From JAIBJN01 sp963699495 (GTDB lineage Bacteria; Actinomycetota; Thermoleophilia; Gaiellales; Gaiellaceae), in NCBI GenBank assembly GCA_963699495.1, contig CAVOUB010000008.1, positions 248,001 through 312,000 on the forward strand: DNA of 64,000 bases, written 5' to 3'. The notes beneath the pieces were generated by a model. The model searched no databases, was not told where the DNA came from, and saw only the letters and a list, made by a program, of their open reading frames with translations. Each line of letters starts with the position of its first letter. Within the stretch, counting starts at the first letter, position 1. Positions 17,420 to 25,242 of this stretch are shown here, piece after piece. The translations under genes and the position numbers were made by a program.

Positions 17420-18390
17420 TCAGACAGCTCTGACGGCGCGTGACCAAGGAGCTTGCTCAGCTCAGACGGATCCGGATACCAGGGCGACGCAAGCTCATCG
17501 CGCTTCCAGTCCGGGTCGCGGGTACCGGCTCGGTAGGCGCTCTCGAGAAAGGCGAGGAGGTGCGCGCGCGGATCCGCCGCCGTCCTGACGCTCTCGTACG
17601 GGAGGAGCGCCAGCGAGCTCCCTTCCCCGGACCACCGCGCCTCGTCGGGCCGGAGCCGCTGCGACCGTAAGTCAGCCGGCTCCGGCGAGGTGTAGGAGTA
17701 GTAGCTCGGCTCGCGCACTTTCTCGTCTCCCGCCCAGAAGCCGAACGAGACAAGTTCATGCGAGTACGCCACGCGGGTGACGCGGCCGGCCTCCGCCGGG
17801 ACAGGTGCGCGACGGCCGCTGAAGCGGGTGACCGCCAGGTCGAGCCCGTGCCAGAAAAGGTGGATCGGACTCGTCTTGCCCGTGTACCAGCCGGCGAACT
17901 CCTCGAACACCGTGTCGGTCCAGTCGAGGATCCGCCAGAAGCGCTCTACTGCATCCGGGTCATACGACGCGTGCTCCCTGTCCTCTGGGAAGGGCGTCTT
18001 CATGGCGACGCCGAACGGCGACTCACTGATCTGGACGTCGATGCCGAGGCGCGCGAGGATCGCGTGGAGCTCCGAGTCGAAGGCGGCCACGGACAGCTCG
18101 TCCCTAAGCGGAAAGGACTCGACGGCGCCCCGGTTTGTCGAGACGACGAGCCGGTGGTCAAGGAAGTCGAAGGCGATCTCGAAGGTGACGCCGTTGGCTC
18201 CGTGCAGGCGGCGTGTGGTCAGACCGCGAACGTCGAGATAGAGGGGAGCGTGCCACCAGTGGTTTCGCGGGGCATTCGAGGCGAGGCGAATCTTCCCGAC
18301 GATCTGCGCCCACAAGTGCAGCGTCGTCTTCGTCGCCTCCCATTCGGTGAGCGGCAGTGCGGGTAGAACGACTCGGCTTTGAACGGCCAC
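17416..18390 (-). CDS. DUF5996 family protein
   Basis: A 324-residue soluble protein with the marks of DUF5996: LPLTEWEATKTTLHLWAQIV at the N-terminus, NHWWHAPLYLDVRGLTT, TKTPFPEDREHASYD-like middle, LFWHGLDLAVTRFSGR and a C-terminal LLPYESVRTAADPRAHLLAF. Biochemical function unknown. The start is placed at GTG 18390 by the family N-terminus; the frame stays open to 18633 but that extension reads as non-coding. The stop overlaps the hydrolase remnant. Confidence 0.85.
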   Translation of the reverse strand: MAVQSRVVLPALPLTEWEATKTTLHLWAQIVGKIRLASNAPRNHWWHAPLYLDVRGLTTRRLHGANGVTFEIAFDFLDHRLVVSTNRGAVESFPLRDELSVAAFDSELHAILARLGIDVQISESPFGVAMKTPFPEDREHASYDPDAVERFWRILDWTDTVFEEFAGWYTGKTSPIHLFWHGLDLAVTRFSGRRAPVPAEAGRVTRVAYSHELVSFGFWAGDEKVREPSYYSYTSPEPADLRSQRLRPDEARWSGEGSSLALLPYESVRTAADPRAHLLAFLESAYRAGTRDPDWKRDELASPWYPDPSELSKLLGHAPSELSE

Positions 18391-18434
18391 GGTCTGCGTC
18401 CCCGGCTCCACGGTACACCGGAGCCGCCACCGGA

Positions 18435-18452
18435 GGCGAGGAGCGCATGTTC
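18435..18452. repeat. Dispersed repeat, partial copy
   Basis: GGCGAGGAGCGCATGTTC matches 16 of 18 bases at 23375-23392. At the second site the same element continues into the GGTAGC motif also seen at 5598. Confidence 0.4.
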
Positions 18453-18624
18453 GGAGCGCCGAGCGGCGGCTAGGAAGGAGGGTTTGGCGGAATGCCGCTC
18501 GCCGTCGGGACGTGATGGTCGTTCCGAGACAAGGACGCAGGGAGCGCTCGTAGCCGGAGGCTACGGGCGCGACTGAGGACGACGCTCTCGGGGCGAGCAG
18601 CGCGGCCCGGCGGCACAGACTGTA

Positions 18625-18658
18625 TTTCGCCAAGCCCTCCTAGGAGAGTTTGGCGAAA
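18625..18658. terminator. Hairpin terminator between convergent-side genes
   Basis: TTTCGCCAA (18625-18633) pairs with TTGGCGAAA (18650-18658); the loop contains the palindrome CTCCTAGGAG. It spans the stop of the small membrane gene on the minus strand. Confidence 0.5.
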
Positions 18659-18927
18659 TGGCGTCTAAGCCAGACGCCGCCTGCGATTCCCAAGCCGGAC
18701 AGCGCCGCGTAGGCGAGTCCCAGGAACCAGCCGGGAACCTCCACCTCCTCGGAAACCCCGATCCATACTCCGACGCCTACGCAGGCGAGCAGCGCCCACC
18801 ACCGGCCGAGGATGAGACCCGCTGCGAAGCCGGTACCTATGAGCACGACGACGAGGATGCTGGAGTTATCGGTGCCGGGGGCGGCTCGGTAAAGCCGGCG
18901 GGCGGGGCCGTGGCAAAAGCGGAGCAA
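18640..18927 (-). CDS. Small membrane protein, up to 95 aa
   Basis: The C-terminal 70 residues form two or three hydrophobic segments (LVVVLIGTGFAAGLILGRWW, LLACVGVGVWIGV, WFLGLAYAALSGLGIAGG) ending in a basic tail (RRHFAKLS). The first 25 residues after the TTG at 18927 look less protein-like, so the true start may be internal. No family was recognised. It lies just outside the degenerate tRNA copy. Confidence 0.55.
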   Translation of the reverse strand: MLRFCHGPARRLYRAAPGTDNSSILVVVLIGTGFAAGLILGRWWALLACVGVGVWIGVSEEVEVPGWFLGLAYAALSGLGIAGGVWLRRHFAKLS

Positions 18928-18943
18928 CGAGCGGCCGGCCTCG

Positions 18944-19030
18944 CCCTCGGAAACGAAAAAGCCTCGCGTGTGCAGGGCTTTCCGAGTAGCGGGGGCCCGT
19001 CATGAACGGCTTCCTGCGACCTTCCGGATC
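18944..19030 (-). pseudogene. Degenerate copy of the tRNA-fMet 3' end and its terminator
   Basis: The plus-strand segment CGGAAACGAAAAAGCC to AGTAGCGGGGGC aligns closely with the flank of the intact tRNA at 23450-23496. The alignment continues, with gaps, through TGAAC, CTGCGACC and TCCGG of the tRNA 3' half. It is in the same orientation as the intact gene and lies about 4.5 kb on its 3' side. That is the geometry of an old attachment-site duplication, or of a segmental duplication. Confidence 0.55.
18958..18981 (-). terminator. Rho-independent terminator (tRNA-type copy)
   Basis: On the minus strand AAAGCC pairs with GGCTTT across a 12-base loop and is followed by a T-run. It is the diverged counterpart of the tRNA-fMet terminator and would end transcripts coming from the 86-residue gene at 19123. 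Confidence 0.55.
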
Positions 19031-19122
19031 GAGGAAGTGCGCCGGTTCGGGAGCGATGGTCGAATTTCGACAAGGGTTCCCGGGTTCGGCGCCAGCTCGA
19101 GTGTGTCTCCATCGTTGGGGGC

Positions 19123-19383
19123 TCAGTCGACTCGAGCGGCCTGCCTCCCAGTCGCTGCGATCTTCTTTCGCGTCTGCTCGTCTGTCGCAAAGGCGAAGGG
19201 GTGGTGGTAGGCGTCGAGCGCGCGGCGCCTGTCGACTTCGAGCTCGAAGCCTTCGTCGGCCCGTGCGTCGTAGACCGTGACCGTGACCCGGTTCGTTCGC
19301 TCGTTCCAGTACAACGAGACGTCGATTCCGTCGCCGGCGCGGTGCGCAAGCTCTCTCCCGCCGTTCGTCGTTCTCTGAGTCAT
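19123..19383 (-). CDS. Conserved hypothetical protein, 86 aa
   Basis: A small acidic soluble protein with alternating strands (DGIDVSLYWNERTNRVTVTV, GFELEVDRRRALDAYHHPFA). I recall close relatives of this kind in many actinobacteria, annotated only as hypothetical; that is memory, not a search. AAAGGG precedes the ATG at good spacing. It lies in the tRNA-flanked segment and is read toward the terminator copy. Confidence 0.75.
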   Translation of the reverse strand: MTQRTTNGGRELAHRAGDGIDVSLYWNERTNRVTVTVYDARADEGFELEVDRRRALDAYHHPFAFATDEQTRKKIAATGRQAARVD

Positions 19384-19576
19384 GACATCCCTTTCCGTTC
19401 CAACGTGTGTGCTCTTGGGACTCGTCGATTGCGAATTTGTCTCTCTTCATGACAGACGCACAGACCCGGCAAGGACATCCCGGCGCACGTGTTTCAGCTC
19501 GACTCGCACACTCCGGGAAGGGTTGAGCGTCGCGAGCGTCCTTGATCAGAGAAAGCACAGATCAAGGAGGTCCACG

Positions 19577-20059
19577 ATGCAGGTCTCTGAAAGGAAGCCC
19601 CTCGCGGCGCCGGCGCGCGGGCACGTGTCCGAAGCGCCCCGGTTGTCGACCGTAGCGCGGATTCTGGGAGCGCTCTCGCTCCTCGCGGTGGGCGCGGTCC
19701 ACCTTCAACAGTACGACTACCTCTATTCGGCGATTCCGACTATCGGGACGCTCTTCCTTCTGAACTTCGCGGGCGCGACCGCGATTGGCCTCGGGTTGCT
19801 TGCTCCGCTAGAGCGGCTGCTCGGCCGGCTTGGAGCGGCGGCACATGCCCTCCTTGCCCTGGGTGGGATCGGTCTGGCCGCAACCGCGTTCGTCTTTCTG
19901 TTGATCGCAGAGCGAACGCCCGTCTTCGGGTTCCAGGAGCCGGGATACGACCCTGCGGCAATCATGGCTTCTCGGGTTGCCGAGATCGTCACCGTGGTCG
20001 CACTCGGCGGGTATCTGGCGCTGCGATTTCGACGGAGCGAGCCCGCCGGAAGCCGGTGA
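19577..20059 (+). CDS. Four-helix membrane protein, 160 aa
   Basis: An excellent ribosome site (AAGGAGG at 19564-19570) precedes the ATG by six bases. After a 25-residue polar head the protein has four hydrophobic segments (ILGALSLLAVGAVHLQQYDY, FLLNFAGATAIGLGLLAP, ALLALGGIGLAATAFVFLL, VAEIVTVVALGGYLAL). GAVHLQQYDYLYSAIPTIGT is reminiscent of small actinobacterial integral membrane proteins, but no defined family was assigned. It is read toward the anti-sigma gene and ends 27 bases before it. Confidence 0.8.
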   Translation: MQVSERKPLAAPARGHVSEAPRLSTVARILGALSLLAVGAVHLQQYDYLYSAIPTIGTLFLLNFAGATAIGLGLLAPLERLLGRLGAAAHALLALGGIGLAATAFVFLLIAERTPVFGFQEPGYDPAAIMASRVAEIVTVVALGGYLALRFRRSEPAGSR

Positions 20060-20074
20060 TAGCGAGGTCTGTGG

Positions 20075-20080
20075 TATCTA
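20075..20080 (+). promoter_or_regulatory. -10 box of the anti-sigma gene
   Basis: TATCTA ends exactly six bases before the ATG at 20087, giving a leaderless transcript like others in this window. Confidence 0.4.
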
Positions 20081-20086
20081 GAGGCA

Positions 20087-20863
20087 ATGAGCGACTCGGC
20101 ACATGGCCTGAACGAGCAAGAGATCGCCGAGCTGAGTGCTCTGGCCGACGGAACGCTGGCGGCCGACCGCATCGCCGCCGTCGAGGCGCGCGTTGCGGCG
20201 TCTCCTGAGCTGCTCGAGCTCGTCGAGCGCCAGCGCCAGGCTCTGGCTGCGACGCTGACACTGTCCGAGGAGCCGTTGCCGCCCTCGCTGGTCGAAGGGG
20301 TGGAGGCACTGCGGTCGCGGGACGACCGGCGGCGAGCCGGTGCCCGACGACTCTGGCCGCGCGTCGCGCTCGTCGCCGGACTCGCCGCTGTAATCGCGGT
20401 GGCTGCCGCCGTAGTGCTGAGCGGTGGGCCCGGAAGCCCGACCGTCGCGAACGCTGCGGCGCTGGCGAGCGAGCCGCCGAACGGGCCTCCTCCCCCTCCC
20501 CTCGGCTCGAGCTCGACGAAGCTCGCGGTCGACGTGGAGGGGGTGGCCTTCCCCAACCTGGCCGAGTGGGCGGGCTGGGAAACCCTCGGGGTGCGTCACG
20601 GTCAGGTGGACGGGCGTGACGCGACGGTCGTCTACTACGGCAAGGGCTCGCGGCGCCTCGCCTACGTGATCGTGTCCGGATCCGGCCTGCCCCGGCCCTC
20701 CGGCGAGGACTCGACCTTCAGGAACGGCGTCGAATACCAGACGCTGCGATCGGGCGACCGGCTGGCCGTGACCTGGCGCCGAGGCGGCCACACGTGCGTC
20801 CTGATCGGCGATGCGACCCTGCCGGAGCTGGTCCACCTGGCGAGCTGGGAGCTCACTGGTTGA
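20087..20863 (+). CDS. Membrane-anchored anti-sigma factor
   Basis: The 258-residue product has an N-terminal anti-sigma-like helical domain (LNEQEIAELSALADGTLAAD, RIAAVEARVAASPELLELVE), one transmembrane helix (RVALVAGLAAVIAVAAAVVL, about residues 90-110) and an extracytoplasmic domain of about 145 residues. The zinc-binding HxxxCxxC of ZAS proteins is absent. The likely partner is the ECF sigma gene at 20853-21347. The two genes converge and overlap by 11 bases instead of forming the usual operon. Confidence 0.8.
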   Translation: MSDSAHGLNEQEIAELSALADGTLAADRIAAVEARVAASPELLELVERQRQALAATLTLSEEPLPPSLVEGVEALRSRDDRRRAGARRLWPRVALVAGLAAVIAVAAAVVLSGGPGSPTVANAAALASEPPNGPPPPPLGSSSTKLAVDVEGVAFPNLAEWAGWETLGVRHGQVDGRDATVVYYGKGSRRLAYVIVSGSGLPRPSGEDSTFRNGVEYQTLRSGDRLAVTWRRGGHTCVLIGDATLPELVHLASWELTG

Positions 20864-21347
20864 GCTGGCGGGCGACGCGATCGCGGGCACGGAAAAGCCG
20901 GCTCGTCACGGTCCCCTCGGGGACTCCGAGCGCACGCGCCGCCTCGGGATAGGAGAGGCCGACCACGTCGACCGCGACGAGCGCGTCGCGGAAGTCCTCC
21001 GGCAGCGCGGAGATGGCGGCGTAGACCTGGCCGATCTCCACGGCGTCGGCCGGATCGTCACCTGCGCGCGCCCCGGCTGCCGCGTCCTCGACGAGCTCTG
21101 CCGTCGCCGGACGGCGACTCTCGGCTCGGCGCTGGCTGATGAGCGTGTTCCGCAGGGCACGGAGCAGATAGCCGACCTCGTCCTCACCGCGTAGGAAGCG
21201 GGGGCGCGCCAGCACGCGCGCATACGTCTCCTGCACGAGGTCCTCCGCCTCCTCCCGGGACCTCGTCCAGGCGCGGGCGGCGCGGTAGAGCCCGGGCAGG
21301 TGTTCGACCGCCCGCTCTGGATCGAGCCTCCGTGGAGCGCGCATCAC
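20853..21347 (-). CDS. ECF RNA polymerase sigma factor
   Basis: A 164-residue sigma factor: region 2 (LPGLYRAARAWTRSREEAED, LVQETYARVLARPRF, YLLRALRNTLISQRR) and region 4 (ALPEDFRDALVAVDVVGLSY, PEAARALGVPEGTVTSRLFR). GTG 21347 and ATG 21344 are adjacent starts. It runs toward the anti-sigma gene and away from the lipoprotein gene, whose upstream region has a possible ECF-type promoter. Confidence 0.93.
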   Translation of the reverse strand: MMRAPRRLDPERAVEHLPGLYRAARAWTRSREEAEDLVQETYARVLARPRFLRGEDEVGYLLRALRNTLISQRRAESRRPATAELVEDAAAGARAGDDPADAVEIGQVYAAISALPEDFRDALVAVDVVGLSYPEAARALGVPEGTVTSRLFRARDRVARQLNQ

Positions 21348-21403
21348 TCTCGCTGCTTGCCGGCCCGGATTTCTGCCTGACCGGCTCGGCCCAAGATGCG
21401 CCG

Positions 21404-21429
21404 GGAAGGAATGGCTCCGCGTGGGCGTC
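21404..21429 (+). promoter_or_regulatory. Possible ECF-type promoter for the lipoprotein gene
   Basis: GGAA (21404-21407) and CGTC (21426-21429) are 18 bases apart upstream of the lipoprotein ATG. GGAA-CGTC is the generic ECF pattern and the divergent gene encodes an ECF factor. The match is short, so this is only a candidate. Confidence 0.25.
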
Positions 21430-21473
21430 GGACATGGATGAAGCGAAAAAACGAGTTGAGGAGGTTCACAGCC

Positions 21474-21992
21474 ATGAAACGATTGCTCATCCCCGCGTTC
21501 GCCGTCGTCGCCCTGGCGTTTGCGATGGCAGTAGCGGCTTGCGGAGGAGGAGGCTCAGCCTCGTCCGGCGCACCCGCTTCGGGCGGCGGAGCGACCGTCT
21601 CGACCGAGCAGATCGGCGATGCAGGCATGGTCCTGGTCGACTCGAACGGTCAGGCGCTCTACACGAACGACCAGGAGACGGGCAGCATGGTGCTCTGCAA
21701 CAGCGCCTGCCTTTCCTTCTGGACGCCGCTGACGGTCAGCGGGGCGCCCAAGGGCGACTCCCTTGACGGAAAGCTCGGCGTCGTCACGCGCCCGGACGGG
21801 AGCAAGCAGATCACCTTCAACGGGAAGCTGCTCTACACCTTCTCCGAGGACCAGCCTGGAGAGGTCGGCGGAAACGGCTTCAAGGACGCGTTCGACGGCC
21901 AGCAGTTCACCTGGAACGTCGTCCACGCGGACGGTTCCACGAGCTCCTCCGGGGGCGGAACGTCGACCGGGAGTGGCTTCCCGGGCTACTAG
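21474..21992 (+). CDS. Secreted-repeat lipoprotein (COG4315, Y-x4-D motif)
   Basis: The 172-residue precursor has a lipoprotein signal peptide with lipidation Cys at about residue 23 (AVAAC). Two repeats follow, each with the Y-x4-D motif: ALYTNDQETGSMVLCNSACL and LLYTFSEDQPGEVGG, with WTPL and WNVV endings. This is the PF03640 secreted repeat found in many bacterial surface lipoproteins; its molecular role is unknown. GAGGAGG precedes the ATG by nine bases. It is divergent from the ECF sigma gene and may be its target. Confidence 0.88.
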   Translation: MKRLLIPAFAVVALAFAMAVAACGGGGSASSGAPASGGGATVSTEQIGDAGMVLVDSNGQALYTNDQETGSMVLCNSACLSFWTPLTVSGAPKGDSLDGKLGVVTRPDGSKQITFNGKLLYTFSEDQPGEVGGNGFKDAFDGQQFTWNVVHADGSTSSSGGGTSTGSGFPGY

Positions 21993-22033
21993 GCCGTGTC
22001 AGCCGACACCGTCAGGGATCGAGAGGAAGTTCG

Positions 22034-22063
22034 CAGGGAGTGCGGCCTCGGCCGCACTCCCTG
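22034..22063. terminator. Strong hairpin after the lipoprotein gene
   Basis: A perfect 14-bp stem (CAGGGAGTGCGGCC / GGCCGCACTCCCTG) with a 2-base loop begins 42 bases after the lipoprotein stop. Confidence 0.6.
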
Positions 22064-22381
22064 GCAGCTCTTCTGGGTGCGCTCTCGCGACAGGGTGGCG
22101 CTGGCCGCGCTCGCATTCCTCGGGCTGCCGATCCTCGTCGCGCTTCGGCGGAGCCGATCACGCGCGCTTTGCCTCACCCTCCAGACGCGCAGTTCCCAGG
22201 GGCGCTCGACCCGAAGTTCGGGACTCCGCGACGATCGTTCCGCGCGAGTGATCTGAGTGTTGTCGGGCGGGGCGATCGCACTGAGATCGGGTCACCTCGC
22301 CGGGGCGCGGGCAGGTTAGTCCTCGCGAGACCTTGCGGCCCGCGTCCCGGCCCTTTCAAGGGGCAGTTAGGTCCCCGCGCT
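22064..22381. other. Intergenic region after the lipoprotein terminator
   Basis: No supported gene. A GTG frame at 21996-22256 has one hydrophobic stretch (RVALAALAFLGLPILVAL) but runs through the terminator hairpin and has no ribosome site. Confidence 0.45.
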
Positions 22382-23092
22382 TTAGCGCACGGCCGATCTC
22401 ACTTCGGAAGCAGCCTTCTCGATGAGCTCCGCCACGGCTTCCGGCTGCGACACATAAATCGCATGGCTCCCCGTGACCTCGACAACGGTCGAACCCGCCC
22501 GCGCAGACATCTCGCGCTGGGCCGGCGGGGGGATCATCCGGTCTTCGGTCGTGACGAGGTACCAGCTTGGCTTGCTCCGCCACGCAGGCTCGCTGATCGT
22601 GCCACCCAGGGCGTCAACTCCCCACGGGACTTGCGAGTCGGCCATGAACGCTGCCTCTTCGTCGCTCACGTCACCCGCGAATGAAGAGTGGAACTTCTCC
22701 CGGTCGAGGAAGAGAAAGCCGTCCTGCGGCGGCAGAATCGGCGGCTGGGGCCCGTCGGTCGGGAAACCTCCGATGAGGGTGTTCACCGACTCGCCCGTGT
22801 CCGGCACGAAGGCCGCGATATAGACGAGCGCCGCAACGTTGGGATGGTTTCCCGCCTCGGTGATGACCGCCCCGCCGTAGGAGTGGCCGACGAGGATGAC
22901 CGGTTCGCTCTGCGCGTCGAGGGCGCGCTTGGTCACGGCAACGTCGTCGGCGTGCGAGAGCGTCGGGTTCTGCACGACGGCGACGCTGTAGCCGTCCTTC
23001 TTCAGCTGGTCGTAGACACCCCGCCAGCCGGAGCCGTCCACAAAACCGCCGTGAACGAGAACTACGGTTCCTTCTGCTTGGCCACCTTCCAT
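22382..23092 (-). CDS. Alpha/beta-fold hydrolase
   Basis: A 236-residue serine hydrolase. The oxyanion strand is VVLVHGGFVDGSGW, the nucleophile elbow is GHSYGG (Ser71) and the catalytic His lies in TGSHAIYVSQP. The acid is probably in TTEDRMIPP. It resembles small alpha/beta hydrolases of the esterase type; the substrate is unknown. AAGGAG lies well placed before the ATG at 23092. It is the last gene before the tRNA-fMet locus. Confidence 0.9.
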   Translation of the reverse strand: MEGGQAEGTVVLVHGGFVDGSGWRGVYDQLKKDGYSVAVVQNPTLSHADDVAVTKRALDAQSEPVILVGHSYGGAVITEAGNHPNVAALVYIAAFVPDTGESVNTLIGGFPTDGPQPPILPPQDGFLFLDREKFHSSFAGDVSDEEAAFMADSQVPWGVDALGGTISEPAWRSKPSWYLVTTEDRMIPPPAQREMSARAGSTVVEVTGSHAIYVSQPEAVAELIEKAASEVRSAVR

Positions 23093-23374
23093 GATGAATC
23101 TCCTTTCCAAGGAAGAGAGCGCCTTGAGTCTAGTGGCCCTGCCGAGCTGCGGCTTATCCGGCTCCACGGCGGAGGCGGGCAGCCGTTCGGAGAGGCCACC
23201 GCGACCTGGACGAGCCCGGCCATACGAGCTCCGCAGCATCGCCAGCCGCGCGCGGGCTTCCCGACGAGCACCGTGCAGGGCTCAAGGCGCGGCCACTCGC
23301 AGCACGCCGACGATCAGCCCGAGCGTTGGACGAGCCAGCGCCGCCGAGGTGGGCTGCCCCGACGCCGCCCGCGG

Positions 23375-23424
23375 GGCGAGGAGCGCACGTCCCAGGCCGG
23401 AGGGAGGTAGCGAAACCGGTAGCG
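23375..23424. repeat. Dispersed repeat, composite copy
   Basis: 23375-23392 matches 18435-18452 and 23406-23424 matches 5598-5616. Having both halves together suggests one element about 50 bases long, of which the other two sites are partial copies. Confidence 0.45.
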
Positions 23425-23454
23425 GATAGCCGGCGGCCTCGCGCACCGGAAACG

Positions 23455-23483
23455 AGAAAGGCCCGCATATGCAGGGCCTTTCT
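23455..23483 (-). terminator. Rho-independent terminator of tRNA-fMet
   Basis: On the minus strand AGAAAGGCCC pairs with GGGCCTTTCT across nine bases directly after the tRNA, followed by a short pyrimidine tail. Confidence 0.75.
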
Positions 23484-23486
23484 GAG

Positions 23487-23560
23487 TAGCGGGGGCAGGA
23501 TTTGAACCTGCGACCTCCGGGTTATGAGCCCGGCGAGCTACCTGACTGCTCCACCCCGCG
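23487..23560 (-). tRNA. Initiator tRNA-Met (CAU)
   Basis: The minus strand folds into a complete cloverleaf. The acceptor arm is CGCGGGG / CCCCGC with an unpaired first position (C1 against U72), the initiator hallmark. The anticodon arm is CGGG-CTCATAA-CCCG with three G-C pairs and a CAT anticodon. The T arm is GCAGGTTCAAATCCTGC. CCA is not encoded. A terminator follows at once. A degenerate copy of its 3' end lies 4.5 kb downstream. Confidence 0.95.
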
Positions 23561-23575
23561 GCGCAGGCGCAAGGA

Positions 23576-23581
23576 TAGCAT
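23576..23581 (+). promoter_or_regulatory. -10 box of the coiled-coil gene
   Basis: TAGCAT ends seven bases before the ATG at 23589; no Shine-Dalgarno is present. Confidence 0.45.
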
Positions 23582-23588
23582 CTGATCC

Positions 23589-23909
23589 ATGCCTTGGTGG
23601 ACCTGGCTTTGCCTCGGGATCTTCCTCCTCGCGGTCGTCGCGACCGCCGTCTTCTCGGCTTTCGCGTACGGTCGGCTGAAGCGCCTGACGACAGTCGCCG
23701 AGGAGATCCAGGCCCGGCTCGACGAGGTCGCGGACTCGGCGGAGGAGCTCGAGCGGCGGATGGCGCACACGCAGGAGCGCATGGCTGAGCTCGAGCGGCA
23801 CCGCGCGCGGATGGAGGCCTCCCTCGAGCGCCTGAGGGTGCTCACGTCGGCGCTCTCGGAGGCGCGCGGCGGCGTCAAGCGGCTGCAGAGGCGCTACCTG
23901 CGCAAGTGA
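23589..23909 (+). CDS. Single-pass membrane protein with coiled coil
   Basis: A 106-residue protein with one N-terminal helix (WWTWLCLGIFLLAVVATAVF) followed by a charged coiled coil to residue 85 (VAEEIQARLDEVADSAEELE, RRMAHTQERMAELERHR) and a basic tail. Function unknown; such proteins often act as membrane-bound scaffolds. The stop overlaps the start of the Ppx/GppA gene (GTGA), so the pair is co-translated. Confidence 0.8.
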   Translation: MPWWTWLCLGIFLLAVVATAVFSAFAYGRLKRLTTVAEEIQARLDEVADSAEELERRMAHTQERMAELERHRARMEASLERLRVLTSALSEARGGVKRLQRRYLRK

Positions 23910-24838
23910 CCCGCGTCGGCGTCGTCGACCTGGGTACGAACTCGACGCGCCTGCTCGTCGCGGACGTGGAGGACGGCACCGTGCGGGAGGTCGACCGCCG
24001 GCTCACGATCACCCGCCTGGGCGAAGGCGTCGACGAGCGGCGGCTCCTCCTCCCCACCGCGCTCGCGCGCGTTCGCACCACGCTCGGGGGCTACCGGCGC
24101 GTGCTCGAGGAGGCCGGCGCGGAGCGCACGCTCGCGGTCGCGACGAGCGCCGTGCGGGACGCCGAGAACGGGGAGGCCTTCCTCGGCGAGATCGAGTGGA
24201 GCTACGGCTTCGACACGCGACTTCTCTCCGGGGACGACGAGGCGCGCATGACCTTGCGCGGCGTCGCAAGCGGCGGCGACCTCGCCCCCGGGACGCTCGT
24301 CGTCGACGTCGGCGGCGGCTCCACCGAGCTCGTGCTCGCCGACTGGCATCAGAGCCTCGACCTCGGCTGTGTCCGGCTGACGGAGCGTTACCTGCACTCG
24401 AGCCCACCCGCGCCCGGCGAGCTCGAGGCCTGCCGGAAGCAGATCCGCTCGCTGCTCCCGCCCGAGCCGGCGCCGGCCCACGCGATCGGCGTGGCGGGCA
24501 CCGTGACGACCCTCGCCGTGCTCTCGCTCGGGCTCGAAGAGGAGGACCCGGCGCTCCTCCACGGGCACACGATGAGCACCGGCTGGATCGAGGCCGAGGC
24601 CGAGTGGCTGACCTCGCTCTCCCTGTCCCAACTCAGGGAGATACGCGGGATGCATCCCGACCGCGCGCCGGTGATCGTTGCAGGAGCCCTGGTCGTCGTC
24701 GAGGCCCTCCGCCACTTCGAGCTGGGTGAGCTCGAGGTGAGCGAGCACGACCTCATGCACGGCGCGGCGCTGGCGGCCGCGGAGCTGCCCGCCCGCTCCG
24801 AGGGCCCTGCGCCCCCGGGCGCCTACACCTGTTGCTAG
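23906..24838 (+). CDS. Ppx/GppA-family phosphatase (exopolyphosphatase-like)
   Basis: A 310-residue ASKHA-fold enzyme: phosphate-1 loop VGVVDLGTNSTRLLVADV, TSAVRDAENG, phosphate-2 loop VVDVGGGSTELVLA and GVAGTVTTLA, and the C-terminal EHDLMHGAAL. It should release terminal phosphate from polyphosphate or hydrolyse pppGpp. It is the short form lacking the C-terminal HD-like domain of E. coli Ppx. GTG start coupled to the coiled-coil gene. Confidence 0.93.
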   Translation: MTRVGVVDLGTNSTRLLVADVEDGTVREVDRRLTITRLGEGVDERRLLLPTALARVRTTLGGYRRVLEEAGAERTLAVATSAVRDAENGEAFLGEIEWSYGFDTRLLSGDDEARMTLRGVASGGDLAPGTLVVDVGGGSTELVLADWHQSLDLGCVRLTERYLHSSPPAPGELEACRKQIRSLLPPEPAPAHAIGVAGTVTTLAVLSLGLEEEDPALLHGHTMSTGWIEAEAEWLTSLSLSQLREIRGMHPDRAPVIVAGALVVVEALRHFELGELEVSEHDLMHGAALAAAELPARSEGPAPPGAYTCC

Positions 24839-24847
24839 CTGCCTGAG

Positions 24848-25242
24848 CTAGTCCTCCTCCAGCGGCGGAGGCGGCTCGTCTTCGGCCAGGCGGCGCAGGA
24901 GGGGCTCACGGAGGAGGATGCCGAGCAGGCGCCTGTCCTCGACGACCGGGAGGCGCTCGAGACCGGCCTCTCCCATGAGGATGAGCGCTTCGTCGAGCGG
25001 CGTGTCCGGGGAGACCGTGGGGACATCCGGGTCGGCCAGCTCCCGCACCGGCAAGCTCCGCAGGTCACGGTCGGCCGCGACGGCGGCGACGATCGCCTCC
25101 TTGGTCACCGAGCCGACCAGCCTCTCCCCGTCGGTGACGAGCACACTGGAGACATGGGGCTTGGCGAGCAGCTCGGCGGCCTCCCGCGCGGGCGCCTCGG
25201 CCTGCAGCACCCTCGGGTCGGCGACGAGCGCCTCGCGGACGA

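Noticed and set aside
21996..22256. 86-residue frame after the lipoprotein gene
   Set aside because: It has one hydrophobic segment, but spans a strong terminator hairpin and lacks a ribosome site or -10 box.
18944..23560. Active mobile element at tRNA-fMet
   Set aside because: No integrase, excisionase or phage/plasmid genes lie in the segment and the left copy is strongly diverged; at most a relic.
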